From Trematomus loennbergii (Eukaryota > Chordata > Actinopteri > Perciformes > Nototheniidae), in the NCBI GenBank assembly GCA_012861695.1, contig JAAOOA010000156.1, positions 538,489 to 602,488 of the forward strand: 64,000 bases of DNA. The letters are read 5' to 3'. The notes beneath the pieces were generated by a model. That model made no database searches, was not told where the DNA came from, and was given only the letters and a program-made list of their open reading frames with translations. The position numbers and the translations under genes are program-made. Positions 11,629 through 22,707 of this stretch are shown one piece after another. Position 1 is the stretch's first letter. Every line of letters starts with the position of its first letter.

Positions 11629-12360
11629 GCATGAGGTGGGGTTAAAAAGAAGTAGTTGGACATTTTATGAACTATATCAATATCATGACTATTTGGTTCA
11701 TTTTCTTGCAAACCAGCCTTTTGATGGCTTAAACCCCTTGTAATGCATGTGAATAGCACCTCTGTTGTCTGTTAACAGCTAATGTAAACTGTTTTCAAGA
11801 CGGATTTGATTTTTGTTTTGAGGAAAACACATGGTGTGTCCTGATTTGTACTCAATTTAGTGTTTTATTTGTATTTACAGGGAACAGCAGAGGTCGAAGT
11901 GCAACAGGCTCGTGATGCACAGCATGAAGTGATACGTTGCCCAAGAGCCAGATGCAGTTATAACCATCAAGTAATAACCATGTGTCTCCATGTATGTTAA
12001 TGTGTTGTGCTTTTAAACAAACTTGTTACTCTTTTATGACAACTGTTTTGAAATAATCACATTTTAATAAAATGTATTAACATGTCCATAATGTTCCCTT
12101 TTTTAATTTATTTGTTTAATCTGCAATGTTTCAATGCTATCAAATATTTAAAGGGTTGGATTGAAATCAGGAAGAGTTTGTCGTATATAGGTTCCGGCAA
12201 CTCAATTGTGTTTTATAATTTACTTTATTCTCGTGTGGTTCTTAGCAGATTGTTATTTGCATTGGTTACACTTAATATCTGGGCTTTTAATTGTAGGCTC
12301 ATCTCATCTTTTCATATGCAGAAAAAATCACATTAGTGAGTTTACCCAACTCCTATAATT

Positions 12361-12540
12361 GCTTGGAACCACTTGACACATATTTTTTAAGTTTTAGCAA
12401 AGTAACACATTCTTGAGTAGAGGAAAACTAAAAAAAGTACATTTCACCAACTCAAAAATTGCAAAAGTTGACTTAACTCTTAAAATTGCTTGGAATCGCT
12501 TGACACATATTTTTTAAGTTTTACCAAGCAACAGTTTTTA
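12361..12540. repeat. Two-head ~125-bp tandem repeat (A)
   Basis: Two heads (CTTGGAACCACTTGACACAT and CTTGGAATCGCTTGACACAT) lie 127 bp apart. Unit B has seven heads in the same place, so this is the short allele of an expanding array. Confidence 0.85.
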
Positions 12541-12757
12541 CAGTGAGGAGCTTGAGTGCTAACAGCTGATGTTGTTTTTTCTGTGGTTCTCATTGAAGAT
12601 GACGTCACGGCTCCGCCTACACTGCGTCACTATAGATACTGCCCCAGCTACTAAACTGTAATGGAAACATAGCATAAATGAGCCAGTCCTAACAAGGCCT
12701 AACGAGGCCCATACCGAGCGAGGTCGAGCGAGGTCCTGTAGTGGAAATGCGCCATAA

Positions 12758-13542
12758 ATGTACTTACAACACAAGTGAAAACACCTGTAAGTTCACCAAG
12801 TGTGTTTTACAGGGATACATGATACACAAAAAGATCAATTAAAGGAGACGTTATTTGGTGAGCCTGTATATCTCTGTCTGACTTAAATAAATAAAAAGTC
12901 ACTAAGTTATGTTTTAGTTTGTGCTGAATGAATGAGAAAGGAGTGAACTTTATAAACAAGAGAAAGAGTCTCTGTATTAATATTTAACATTTAGCACTCA
13001 GGACTCATAAACTTCTAAAAGTCTTACATGCGATTAAACACTAACAAATACCAAGCTCATCTCATGACATTAATGTGTGTGTTCATATTAAGTTCACAAC
13101 TTTATAGCAATGGGTTTTATTTTACTTATATAAACGAACAAACAGCAGGTAAATATCACCTTTAATAAGTCAAGGGTAATTTCAAATTGACTAGAAGTCA
13201 CTGCAAGTTTACAATTCTCTTTGGCGCCCCCTACTGCTGATACCAACACTGGAGGAGAGACAGCACAACTTTGGGAGTTCAGCCTTTGCAGACAAACCTA
13301 TAACACATGAAAGGGAAAACCCCCAAAAGCACAACAGGACCCTTTTAACACCAACTTTAAAGTTTCTTCTTAACTTATACACCAACAACTTAAAGAAAAG
13401 GCTCAGGCATGTAAAATGTACCACTTAAAAACTTTCCCAAACAAATGATGGCTCTTCTATTTTATTCCAGGCACTTTCATATTTTAAACTAAAGCACTTC
13501 TTTGATAAAAGGCCGTTGGCGTCTTCCTTTAGTAATAATCCA
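12758..13542. other. Intergenic DNA, no gene seen (A)
   Basis: AT-rich sequence shared with 49375-50162 in unit B. No recognisable coding or structural RNA. Confidence 0.55.
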
Positions 13543-13546
13543 TTAA

Positions 13547-13791
13547 AGTGGACCTATCATGCTATATTTAAATGATATATTGTAGGGCCATACCTATATA
13601 AGGTATATTTATACGTTTCTGTTTTCAAAATACCAAACAGATCATGCATTTTAGCCATGCCTGTTTATTGGGTATGGAGGACAACAGAGAGGGTTGTGTT
13701 TTCTGACACTTGGTGAGTTCCCTGGAACACCGGGGACACATATTCATGTATAAAAGACGTACAAAAGTGCATTTTGCATGATAGGTCCCAT
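13547..13791 (+). mobile_element. piggyBac-type MITE, short version (A)
   Basis: This is a 245-bp internally deleted relative of the element at 3117, with the same ends and TTAA on each side (13543-13546, 13792-13795). About 240 bp of the middle is missing compared with the long version. Confidence 0.8.
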
Positions 13792-13795
13792 TTAA

Positions 13796-14372
13796 GGTCT
13801 GAAACATTTGAGTACTTCTTCAAGACAGGGTTGTCAAAACAAACCTGAAGCTAATAAAAGCAACAGGTCAGACCTCCACTGCCACCTACTGGTTTTATTT
13901 GGGACAAGCATTTCATTCCTGTTAAAAAGTCCATAAGAATTACAGTTCAACAGATGCATGGTGTATTCTGCTGACAACGTGCTGAAAGCCACTACACTTA
14001 AAGTACATTAAAAAACATTCTCCATATGCGATATACATAATTAAATATACAGTATGACATTAGATTGTTAATTGCTGCATCAAGCAGGTTGTAACGGTTG
14101 TAGATAAACACAGTTTTGATACACTTTACGATATTTAGAACGTCTTGTGATATATATTGTATACTTTTACTTTGTTGTTCCTTAAACAGTTATCCACTCA
14201 TTTAATTTTTACATCAAGTTCATCACGTTTTTAAATTTCTCTTTTAAATATAGTGAAGTACAAGCATCAATATATGTACTAAATTACAATACTTGAGTAA
14301 TTGTACTACTTAGTTACTTTCCAACACTGCAAATATATAATCCTGGCTCATAACACAATGAACTGTGAATGA
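13796..14372. other. Intergenic DNA, no gene seen (A)
   Basis: AT-rich and shared with unit B at 50416-50995. No gene is supported. Confidence 0.55.
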
Positions 14373-14539
14373 TTAGCGCTGATTGTGGTCTTCAGACTTC
14401 AGTTCAGAGTTGGGTGGTCTTCGAGCGCCACCCGGTGATACATTCTTATGTTTGCTTTTGCGTTTGACTCTCTTCCTCATTTTTTTGTTAGCTTGACATT
14501 TTAAAAACAGTCGTGGTGGAGTCAGGCTTTCATTTGTAC
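14373..14539 (-). pseudogene. Possible terminal coding exon, basic tail (A)
   Basis: On the minus strand, a splice acceptor (ttatgtctccag) is followed by an open frame of about 55 codons ending in TAA at 14373-14375. It encodes a very basic segment (KKMRKRVKRKSKHK) resembling a nuclear localisation signal. It lies downstream of the ZEB-like zinc-finger exon on the same strand and might be the last exon of the same gene. The frame connection is not clear. Copy B is the same. Confidence 0.3.
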
Positions 14540-14785
14540 CTGGAGACATAAACAACCTAGTTGTGTCAGTTACACGTTTAATAAGGTACTTATTAATATG
14601 TGTCTCTATTAAAAAAGAAAAATGTCATTGCCACCACAAAACTCACTGTTTTGTTTTCTCAAGTTCAGGCACATGTGGCTTTTGTAGAAAGCGGTGACTT
14701 CATTCTAGCTCCACTTTACTCCAACAGAATATCTTTAATTTGCCGTTTGTCATCTAATCCTCTCCAGGTTGTGCCGTTGTCTCAC

Positions 14786-15137
14786 CTGTCGTCCTCCAGC
14801 TGGATCTCCATAGCATCACAGAAGAAGTCGTGAACTTTCTCTTATTCCCTCTCTCTCATCTGAGTCAAGTTGGGGTCGTAGTCCAAGCGTCAAACTGCGG
14901 TACATGCAGGTCTGAGGAGTGACACTCTGCGAGGTCTCGAACCGGGTCAGAGTCAGGACGGATCTTCATGCAGCGGCTAGAGTTGTGTTGGGAGTACGAT
15001 CCGGAGTGAGAGAAACGCTTCCCGCACTTTTCGCACTGAAAGGGTTTGTCCCCGGAGTGCAGCCTCGCGTGTTCGATCAGGTGGTGTTGGTGTTTGAAGG
15101 CCTTCTTGCAGACTTTGCATTCAAATGGTCGTTTTTC
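14786..15137 (-). pseudogene. ZEB-like C2H2 zinc-finger exon (A)
   Basis: A minus-strand exon begins after an acceptor (tactattttcag) and can end at a donor (gacgacag/gtgaga) at 14786. It encodes two C2H2 fingers: [17 protein letters not shown], then [25 protein letters not shown]. The AFKHxHHLxEH and [11 protein letters not shown] signatures are characteristic of the ZEB1/ZEB2 (zfhx1) E-box repressors. After the fingers it reads [10 protein letters not shown] and stops at 14865-14867, before the donor, unlike normal ZEB proteins. No homeodomain or N-terminal finger cluster is seen nearby, so this is an orphan fragment or a divergent relative. The finger frame is intact here, but copy B has lost one base inside the second finger. 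Confidence 0.5.
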
Positions 15138-15442
15138 CTGAAAATAGTAGAACAGAGAGTCAGACTCATACTGCGCCTGTTGAAAAACAACACCAACAAA
15201 ACTGAGACAAAATTAAGTAGTAGAGTAAACACCTCAACTAAACTGAACACGATAAGATAGGAGACTTCTACCCAAACTTGTGTTCATTTAGATTTCCCAG
15301 AAATTATTCAACATTAAAACTGAAACAATTACCTGACACACTCATTAGTTGATTGACAGAAAAATAACTGTTCAACTGTTCCGAGCTTTGTTGTACATTT
15401 TTTTTTTTTTGGCATGTTGGCCATATGAAAACATGTTTTTTT
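15138..15442. other. Short intergenic or intronic stretch (A)
   Basis: This lies between the ZEB-like exon and the piggyBac left end. No further exon was recognised. Confidence 0.4.
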
Positions 15443-16013
15443 CCCTTGTGTTATGTTCACATTTCGCACCCTTTGGTAATGTTCAAATTGACCCGAACAT
15501 ATTTCAGGGTTTAAAAAAAATACAGAACTAAATTCAACATGCACAATTCTTATATATTGCCTTTAACTCATTCCTCAACAATATACAATATATGATTCGT
15601 TTTTGAAATACTCTTTGCTAGATCAAATTTAACAATGGAAGTGTCCATCGTTTTTTGTGATAAAATGTAATTTATGTTAAAAAAATACACTGTAATAAAA
15701 ACTAGGTTTCAATTGTGCTCATGCTTTTCTAGGACAATGGAAATGAAACCTTTTTTCATTAATGTTTATTATTTTTAATCTGTCATATAATAATCAAAGC
15801 TCTGAAGGAAATAAAGAAATTTAACAGCATTGAACACAAGAACCACACATCCAAAAGTATTTGGCTGTGAAATATATAGAGATGATGAAACATCCATATC
15901 AATGACATAGAACAGATATAAACACAAAGCAAATAAAACAATTACAGTCACTATTCATAAATACAGTATATCCGAAATATATTGATGAAGTGACCTGCAG
16001 AACATCATGTGAG

Positions 16014-16153
16014 TCAATGGGCAAGTCCGTTTAGGAAACACATTATGTACAGTATAGCACAGATGTACTTGTTGCAGTTGCTGCATGTAGTCTGTGTCTT
16101 GGAGTCCTTTGAGGGTCCACAGACCTCACAGCGCTTCCTCCACAGGGTGCAAT
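16014..16153 (-). pseudogene. piggyBac transposase C-terminal Cys-rich domain (A)
   Basis: The minus strand encodes about 46 codons ending in TGA at 16014-16016. The spacing RCEVC...TTCSNCNKYIC matches the C-terminal cysteine-rich domain of piggyBac/PGBD transposases, which binds the transposon ends. It starts right after an acceptor-like sequence (ttttactgttctag), so it may once have been joined by splicing to the N-terminal exon across the (CA)n tract. Confidence 0.65.
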
Positions 16154-16216
16154 CTAGAACAGTAAAATATGTATTAGTTCAGAAATTGTTTTCACCACAT
16201 CTCCTAACACTGGAAA

Positions 16217-16231
16217 AAAAACACACACACA

Positions 16232-16325
<94 letters not shown>
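16217..16325. repeat. (CA)n microsatellite (A)
   Basis: An almost pure CA run of roughly 50 units sits between the two transposase fragments of the piggyBac element. Copy B has about 32 units. Confidence 0.95.
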
Positions 16326-16327
<2 letters not shown>

Positions 16328-16334
16328 ACTTACT

Positions 16335-16613
16335 TCAGGCACTTCTTGTGGCTGGCTGTGGGGGTCCTTCAGCGGCTGGCTGTGGGGGTCTTCCAACAGC
16401 TGGCTCTGAGTCAAGTTCATCTTCCAATTGGCTGTCAAATTCTGAGTTTACCTCCACATTATCCTCATCTTCAGAAATGTCTTCCTGTTCCACTTCACCG
16501 TGTTCTTCAAATGCATTCCACTCACTCTCATCCATTATTAGCTCCAAGGCTCTCTGAGCAGAATATCTTTTGGCCATTTTGCTGGTAGATAATTGTAGTT
16601 CTGCACTATACAC
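16335..16613 (-). pseudogene. piggyBac transposase N-terminal fragment (A)
   Basis: A 92-codon minus-strand ORF encodes the acidic N-terminal region typical of fish PGBD4-like transposases (MAKRYSAQRALELIMDESEW). An acidic stretch and short PPQPA repeats follow. The natural start may be the second Met at 16577. The frame stops at a TGA that directly abuts a consensus splice donor (GTAAGT). The catalytic core is absent. Confidence 0.6.
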
Positions 16614-16810
16614 TGTAATGTGAGGTTATGTCTCTGTTTAGTCCCTCCTCCGGCGTGCAGGTGCGAGGGGCACAGTGCGAGAAAATGTAAAATGTTTATA
16701 CATTTCTGGAAGATCTAAAATGTTTATAATGTTTTAGGATAGTTTTGTGTACACACTACACAGGGGAAAGATCAAGGGAAAACAGGATCAAACAGCTTCT
16801 CTAGCATACA

Positions 16811-16822
16811 ATGTGTGTGTGT

Positions 16823-16893
<71 letters not shown>

Positions 16894-16899
16894 TGTGTG

Positions 16900-16932
<33 letters not shown>

Positions 16933-16962
16933 CGTGCGTGCGTGTGTGTGTGCGTGTGTTTC
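16811..16962. repeat. (TG)n microsatellite with GTGC interruptions (A)
   Basis: TG dinucleotides are interrupted by GGTG and by a CGTG tetramer run. The ORFs that span it are compositional artefacts. Confidence 0.95.
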
Positions 16963-17212
16963 TGTGTGTTTTTCTCTGTCTGTCCTGGTATTGTATCCGG
17001 GTCAGATTGACCCGAACCTCTTATGAAGGACATAAATGCGGGTGGGCATTTTTTCATAAGTGGAAAAAAATAAAAACAATTCCACATGTCCTTCACAATA
17101 AATAAGACCCGGCCATTGAGTTTCAGGTTGAACGAAAATATCCTTATATTTTTTTTTATTCATTGAAAATGGAAATCGGGTCAATTTGACCCGAACACCA
17201 CACAAGGGTTAA

Positions 17213-18842
17213 TGTATACACATCCTGCTATAGATGAAAAAAAAGATTCATGGCTTTGCTAAAAAGAACCCTCTTTCCCCTTGATGCTGTTCTGAAACAC
17301 AGCGTCTGTGTTTGACCATTGCATACTACGTTGCCAATACTAGTGTGATGAGACTTTTGTTCTTGCATGAATCGAGACACTGTTCTCCTACCTCATGTTG
17401 TGATATAAAAATATGTTTTTTAAGCAGAAGACACTGCATCTCTAACTGTTTATCATCATTGATATTTAGTAAATTACATACCTGTAAATGCTTTTAGCTA
17501 ATACCTCAGTTGTGTTTGTTTTTTCCTTCTGTTTTTGCCCTTCCCTGATTTCAGATCTTGTAAATATTCCCTGTAAAGACAATGAACTTGGATCAAATTC
17601 AAGTAAAGTTCTGTAGTGTCAAACCAGAGTTGTCTTTTGCCTTTTTGATGCACATTTCTGTCCTCCTCGTCACTTCCTTATTGACTAAAGATTCACACAT
17701 TTGCACCAAATTCATATTGAAAATCATCAGCAAGCTTCTGATGTGGTTTTAACTTCAGTAGTTTTGTACATATCGTCTCTACAGCTGATAATGGAGATTT
17801 ATAGTCAACAACAGTATGGACACACTGAAGCCAGTGAGTGGCACTCAAGTTATAATAAATAAATCCCTGTCTCTTGAAATAATAATGTGTAGAATTGAAA
17901 GAGCTCAATTAAATGAATCAGTCTCTGATCAACAGAAAACGAATTTCTTACTTCAAACAAATAACATTTTCTGGTTTCAGCCTCTCAAATATTGTTTTAG
18001 TGTCATAATTATGCAATTAAATTGATATTTTGACTCCATGATCAATACATTAATGATAATTTGACAGAGGAATCAATAATTACAACAATATTGTATATCT
18101 GAGCGGTTTTGGAAGAAGTATGCAAATAAGTAAATGTAGCAAAATCAAAGTGTAGAAATACACTTGTAGGTATTAATAATTAAAATTAGAATATACTTAG
18201 TATATATTACAGCATACTTGTGTATTATAATTAGTGATGCATTCATATGTTCATCACTTTAATGTTGCAGCTAGTGAAGGTGGGCCTGGTTTTGAAAATC
18301 ATCTTGTGATGCAATCACACCAGACTTCCTCACACATCTCCTTCTGGCGCCCTCGCTTGGACCACACCCATCTTTAAAATCAACCTTCTAATCTCATTTT
18401 AACATCTGCAAAGTTGCATGACTGCATCTTGCACAATTGCAAAATTGGAGTGACAAAATGTGTCAGCTGACAATATGGAGAGGTCCTCAAATCCTCCTCT
18501 ATTCTAGTTTCCGATACAGTAGAAGCTTCCAGAAGCCCATTCTGCCACGAAACGCTAACGGACTAACTATGTGAAACAATGGCAGCATCCCACCCACACT
18601 GATTCAATAGACATGGACAATTCTTATTTTAACAAACAATTCATCCTTTCATTAATCACTTTATTAGCTGTTTATAAAATGCATTCAAAACATTTAGTAT
18701 TCAAAATCAATTAAAGCCAGGGGCTAAGCAAAGTCTTTAGGATTCATTAATGGATATCTCGGAACAATACCATCTTGTTATTGTTATTATTATAGCCAAA
18801 GTAGTGGTCTGACCAAACAGGTCCACATTGAGGTCTCAAGAG
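17213..18842. other. Intergenic DNA downstream of GPR160 (A)
   Basis: About 1.6 kb is shared with unit B at 53779-55451. It includes the likely GPR160 3' UTR at the right. A 71-codon minus ORF (17693-17908) is identical in both copies, but I cannot assign it. No other gene is supported. Confidence 0.5.
18660..18665 (-). terminator. Candidate GPR160 poly(A) signal (A)
   Basis: AATAAA on the minus strand lies about 180 bp after the stop codon of the receptor ORF. Confidence 0.4.
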
Positions 18843-19766
18843 TTAAGTCCACATCTTCCAACACAAGACCTTTTTGTGTTTACCTGTGTGGTCAGGCTCT
18901 GTCCTCCGAAGCCAGGCTAAATGTAAATCTCCACTCACAGAAGCTGTCGGGGGCACGGCCCCCCAGCCCTGCCCCAGCTGCGAGGCGGGACAGACTGCAC
19001 ATAAAACCACTGCTATCAGGAGGCTGTTGAGGAAGCAGAGCCAGGCGCCGCTCAGGCCCAGGTAGGCAGGGATTCCCACAAGCAGCAGGAGGAGCACGGC
19101 CAGGATCACCAGGAACAGAGCCCATGTGTTCAGAAATATATGCAGGGTCTGGAGAACAAAACTTCTTCTGGAGAGAGCTCTACTTTGGTCTGTAGTTTGA
19201 TCTTTTAAAGGAGAATGTTTTAATGTCAGGCATCCAGCATGCAACGCTGCACAGCCCAAAATCAGGAGGAGAGACGTAGCAATGTGCAGGATCTGAGAGG
19301 TGTGGAAGACCCAGCACTGGTGGATCTGGATGTGAAACACTTCCTCTATGACGGGCCTGAAGTCAGACAGCAGGAAGACGTAGAGAGCAGAGAGGATCCA
19401 CAGCAGGCCGCTCACAAAGAGGCTCAACCTGCTGGAGGCCTGCCACCTCCGAGTGATGGAGAAGAAATGGTCCAAACCGGCCAGGACTACGACCGGCCAC
19501 TGCAGAGCGCTGTAGACTTCTCCAAGGATCTGAACCAGCAGACACACATGGTACCGGGTCAGCTTTAAGCCCAGCAGGTGTCCCTCAGCCTGGAGGTGCA
19601 GGGCGGTGATGGAGAGGGTCAGGAGTGTGTCGGCAACAGCCAGGGACACACTGAAAACTCCCAGGAAGCTTCGGCAGATGTGTTTCCTCTGGAAGAACAC
19701 CAGCGCCCAGTTGAGAAGACATTTTCCTCCCAGGCCCCGCAGGATGGAGGCGATGGGGACGTTCAT
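18843..19766 (-). CDS. gpr160: G protein-coupled receptor 160, copy A, C-terminus shifted
   Basis: The 307-codon ORF reads as a seven-helix membrane protein of the orphan receptor GPR160. Family hallmarks seen are GKCLLN in helix 1, LTRYHVCLLVQI at the start of helix 3, and VGIPAYL...AWLCFLNSLLIA across helices 6-7. As in GPR160, a DRY motif is absent (LDHFF-SITRR instead). The first Met gives almost no extracellular N-terminus. Stops lie just upstream in frame, and an out-of-frame ATG lies about 40 bp further up. A candidate splice acceptor (ttccacctgcag) near 19831 could end a 5' UTR intron. At 18949-18953 the run has five Gs where copy B has six. After it the A protein leaves the conserved PPDSFCEW ending and reads 35 unrelated residues. 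Confidence 0.85.
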   Translation of the reverse strand: MNVPIASILRGLGGKCLLNWALVFFQRKHICRSFLGVFSVSLAVADTLLTLSITALHLQAEGHLLGLKLTRYHVCLLVQILGEVYSALQWPVVVLAGLDHFFSITRRWQASSRLSLFVSGLLWILSALYVFLLSDFRPVIEEVFHIQIHQCWVFHTSQILHIATSLLLILGCAALHAGCLTLKHSPLKDQTTDQSRALSRRSFVLQTLHIFLNTWALFLVILAVLLLLLVGIPAYLGLSGAWLCFLNSLLIAVVLCAVCPASQLGQGWGAVPPTASVSGDLHLAWLRRTEPDHTGKHKKVLCWKMWT

Positions 19767-20201
19767 TGTGTTTTCAACCAGAGGTGCAGCAGGTACCGAG
19801 GGTCATTATGGAGGGACACTCTGCTGCTGCAGGTGGAAACATAATTTAAATGTATTACAAATCTTACACATTTCTTCTTCTAATTTCGAATCTTAAAGAA
19901 CCAGTATATAGGATTTATTCCTTTATTTCATTGGAATTTTACCAAATGATATTGTTATAGGGCAACATTAATTATAATAACAAACATATCCAAGGCATAA
20001 GAAAAAAAGGTAAAGAAAATGATAAGCATCAATTCAAAGGATATATTTAACAGATAACTAATATGTACATAATTGTCACATCTAACCTGTAATTTTTGTT
20101 AGGAAAGGACATGCCTGAAAGACACAATTCAACATGTTCTCCTTCTCTGAGGGTCAAGAAGAACATCCAAGAGGAAAATAAAAAGCTGATTTTAAGACCA
20201 G
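19767..20201. other. 5' flank of GPR160 (A)
   Basis: AT-rich upstream region of the minus-strand receptor gene, shared with 56328-56762. It contains the possible 5' UTR acceptor near 19831. No clear TATA box or CpG island is seen. Confidence 0.4.
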
Positions 20202-21127
20202 AGGCCTGTACTACGAAGCTGGATTTTCGCTTAGCCGGCTAAATTCAGGGAAATCTCGGGCTTTCCGGTCCTACGACGCTGGTTCTCTTTTTAGCAGGCT
20301 AGATTTCCATGGTAACTTATGCTGAGCGGCAAACCTGGGGGCTATACTACGAATCAAGATTTTCGTTTAGCAAGCTAACTTCAGGGGTTTCCGGTCCTAC
20401 GAAGCTGGTTCACTTTTTAGCGGGCTAGATAACTTATTCTGAACGGCTATCCTCCGGAGCAGGATAGGTTCCAGGATAAAAGCACTGCCTGCTGACCAAT
20501 CAGAGCTCAGTGTGCGGAGTTTAAAGCGATCAATTCATATGACAGGAGGAGAAAGGAAATACAGTTTAAACTGCCGTTGCAGGAAAGACGACCGGCCAAA
20601 ATCAACTGACTGTGTGAACGTGAAAATTAATAGAATATCCCCTCCCATCTTCAGAGCAATCTGACTATTATAACATTAGCGTTAAGAAAGCTTACTTAAA
20701 TATCTGCCACGACATAAGTAACCGGATCAGAGTAACATTAAGTAGGGGAGACCAGGGATAGTTGCAACACTTTTTGGGTTTTTCCCCAATAAGTAAAAAA
20801 CCATTTACAATAGGATAGCCATTTTGCTATATTATACATTATCAATATGTCAGCTACTGAAACAATGTATTTAAGATGTTTTTATGAAATAAGTACAGGT
20901 TGGAAAATGTATTTTAAAAAAAAACTCAACTGTTACAACTGTCCTTGTGTACAGGGACAGTTGTAGCACATGCCAGGCACGGTTGTAACATGTTAATAAC
21001 GGTTACCTTTTTCACACTACATGACAAAAATAGGGAAAGCAGTCAAATTCTAAGGCAACAAGATTGTAATGGGGTTTCACACATCCTCCAACAAACAATG
21101 AACAGAACTTAAAACAGAACACCAGAA

Positions 21128-21521
21128 TTAATCAGATTCACAGTTGTGGCAGGTGTAAAAGGCACTTCCATCTGTGCAGTCCTTGTGTGCCCAGGCTTTA
21201 CAGGAGCAACACTGCAGCCAGATCTCCTTGGACCTGGAGTAGCTCTCCAGGCACACGCAGTATTGGGCCTCATCTTCATCAGATGAGTCCTGTATCTTCT
21301 GCTTCTTGTTGGGTTTGTCTGACTCTCCAACCTCAGCCTCTTCTTATGGAACCGGTACAGGGTGACATGGCATATATCCAGGGACTTTGCCACTTCCCTG
21401 AATGATTTGCCCTCCTGAACTTAATTTGAGCCCATATGCAGCAGAGCAAGTGGCACTCCCCTGTTTGTCTTCCTCTTTCTGACATTTGACATACTGTAAA
21501 CACACACACACACACACACAC
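21128..21521 (-). pseudogene. pogo transposase remnant: HTH plus PHD-like zinc end
   Basis: On the minus strand, about 21345-21410 encodes a psq/pogo-type helix-turn-helix (REVAKSLDICHVTLYRFHKK). About 21128-21300, in another frame, encodes an acidic linker. It is followed by a zinc cluster with CVCL, WLQCCSC, WAHKDC and CHNC ending in TAA at 21128-21130. That zinc arrangement is typical of the C-terminus of fish pogo transposases. The DDE catalytic domain between the two is deleted and the parts are out of frame, so the product cannot be active. A (CA)n run lies just upstream at about 21499-21522. Confidence 0.65.
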
Positions 21522-21943
21522 ACTTTAGGCCTACTGTACAGTATTTTATTCTGTTTATTTTTACAGGGACAATGCACACCAATCAACAATACAACTGTAT
21601 GCTTGAATGAACAATTGATAATTCAAGCAAATGAGCCATCATTGTAAATGTGCCATGTTACAACCGTCCCGTTACAACCCGTCCCAGGACCACCAGTCTT
21701 GCTTTCACCCCCTGTGAACCTGCCTGATTGCTAGCTTGACCCATATTTAGCTAGTTATATTTGTAGCTTACAAAACAGTGATTCTAATAATACTAGTTTG
21801 GATTCCTAGACATTTGAACTCAAGACAGTATCCAAAAATACATCATATCATTTTAGTACATATTTGACCAGAAACACACTTTTGCCGATATCTTACGCGA
21901 GAAATTCAAACGTGGCTCCGTTTTTTTTCAGCGATCTCACCGA

Positions 21944-22707
21944 TGTTGATAATTCGTGATCTTCTCGCTCCCAGGAAAGAAACTTAAAATAACGAGACTA
22001 ATGGAGTCTCTGAAAAGGTTCAAATGGTAGTTTAATTAAGTAACGTGGTAAAAGAACAAGCATGGGTAAAGGAAAGACAAAGCCGGCGTTGTCTTCAGGG
22101 TGGGCTGCAGCGAAGGAAAGAGAGCGAGCGGTCTCAGTCCGCTGTTTTTATCCATCTCCCGTCGTCTCCCGCTGTGCAAATAGTGGGATTCCCGTCTCAT
22201 TTGCGGTTCGATATCGCGAGAGCACAGATGATTTCGACATTGATATTCTCTGCCTACTTCCTTAAGCATTTTCTCCTCATTATCTCTGTCATGACTTTCT
22301 ATTTAATACCTTATAAACAGCTGTAATACTTAGTTTAGAAGTCCTAGTGGTTCCGCTCGGCACAGTTCTTATTTTACGGAAATTCCCTCTGACGTCATAG
22401 CTTCTCACGTATGTAAACACTACGATCAACTACACCTTCATTTAATATTCAGCAGTAATAATATCTTAACGTCTATCGATGTAGTGTTAAAGTCCGTACG
22501 TTTGTGTGTAACACTCCAAGTCACTTTTCACTTTACATTCAGAAAACGCAACATTAGTCACAAGCTAACCGATAAAGGATTTTCAGAATAAAAGCTTGGC
22601 ATTGATTTCCTGAGAACTTCCGGGCTTTTCCACAATAAAACAGCTTTAAACTGACGATATGTTTTAGACTGAATTATGCTGTTTAACATTGATTTTAATT
22701 TCTAACA
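21944..22707 (-). repeat. Retroviral LTR (3' LTR in element orientation)
   Basis: About 764 bp, TG...CA on the minus strand (TGTTAGAAAT...ATTATCAACA). It is nearly identical to 31755-32518. The few differences are mostly one-base indels, plus rare substitutions such as gacgtcat/gatgtcat. This points to a young insertion. Confidence 0.9.

Larger units (their letters stand above)
10044..12754 (+). mobile_element. Harbinger-like element with C2H2 exons (A)
   Basis: The left end TGTTGCGTTTCCACT and the inverse of the right end, TGGCGCATTTCCACT, agree at 12 of 15 positions. Both sides are flanked by TAA (10041-10043 and 12755-12757), the three-base target expected of PIF/Harbinger elements. No Harbinger transposase or Myb-like ORF is seen. 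Instead the interior holds plus-strand exons of a C2H2 protein. The boundary assignment is therefore plausible but unproven. Confidence 0.4.
15443..17208 (-). mobile_element. Non-autonomous piggyBac element (A)
   Basis: The left end reads CCCTTGTGTTATGTTC. The right end is its near inverse (GAACACCACACAAGGG), followed by TTAA at 17209-17212. TTAA was not seen on the left, where a T run lies. Near both ends is the palindromic phrase CAAATTGACCCGAA, with another copy at about 16998. Two pieces of a piggyBac transposase remain on the minus strand, an acidic N-terminus and a cysteine-rich C-terminus. The DDD catalytic core between them is missing. Confidence 0.75.

Noticed and set aside
16009..17105. 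ORFs with poly(TH), poly(CV) or HTHT stretches (and the equivalents at 52648-53671)
   Set aside because: They are translations of CA/TG microsatellites.
19239..19896. Plus-strand ORFs opposite gpr160 (also 55800-56457)
   Set aside because: Antisense shadows of the receptor coding sequence; no splice or start context supports them.
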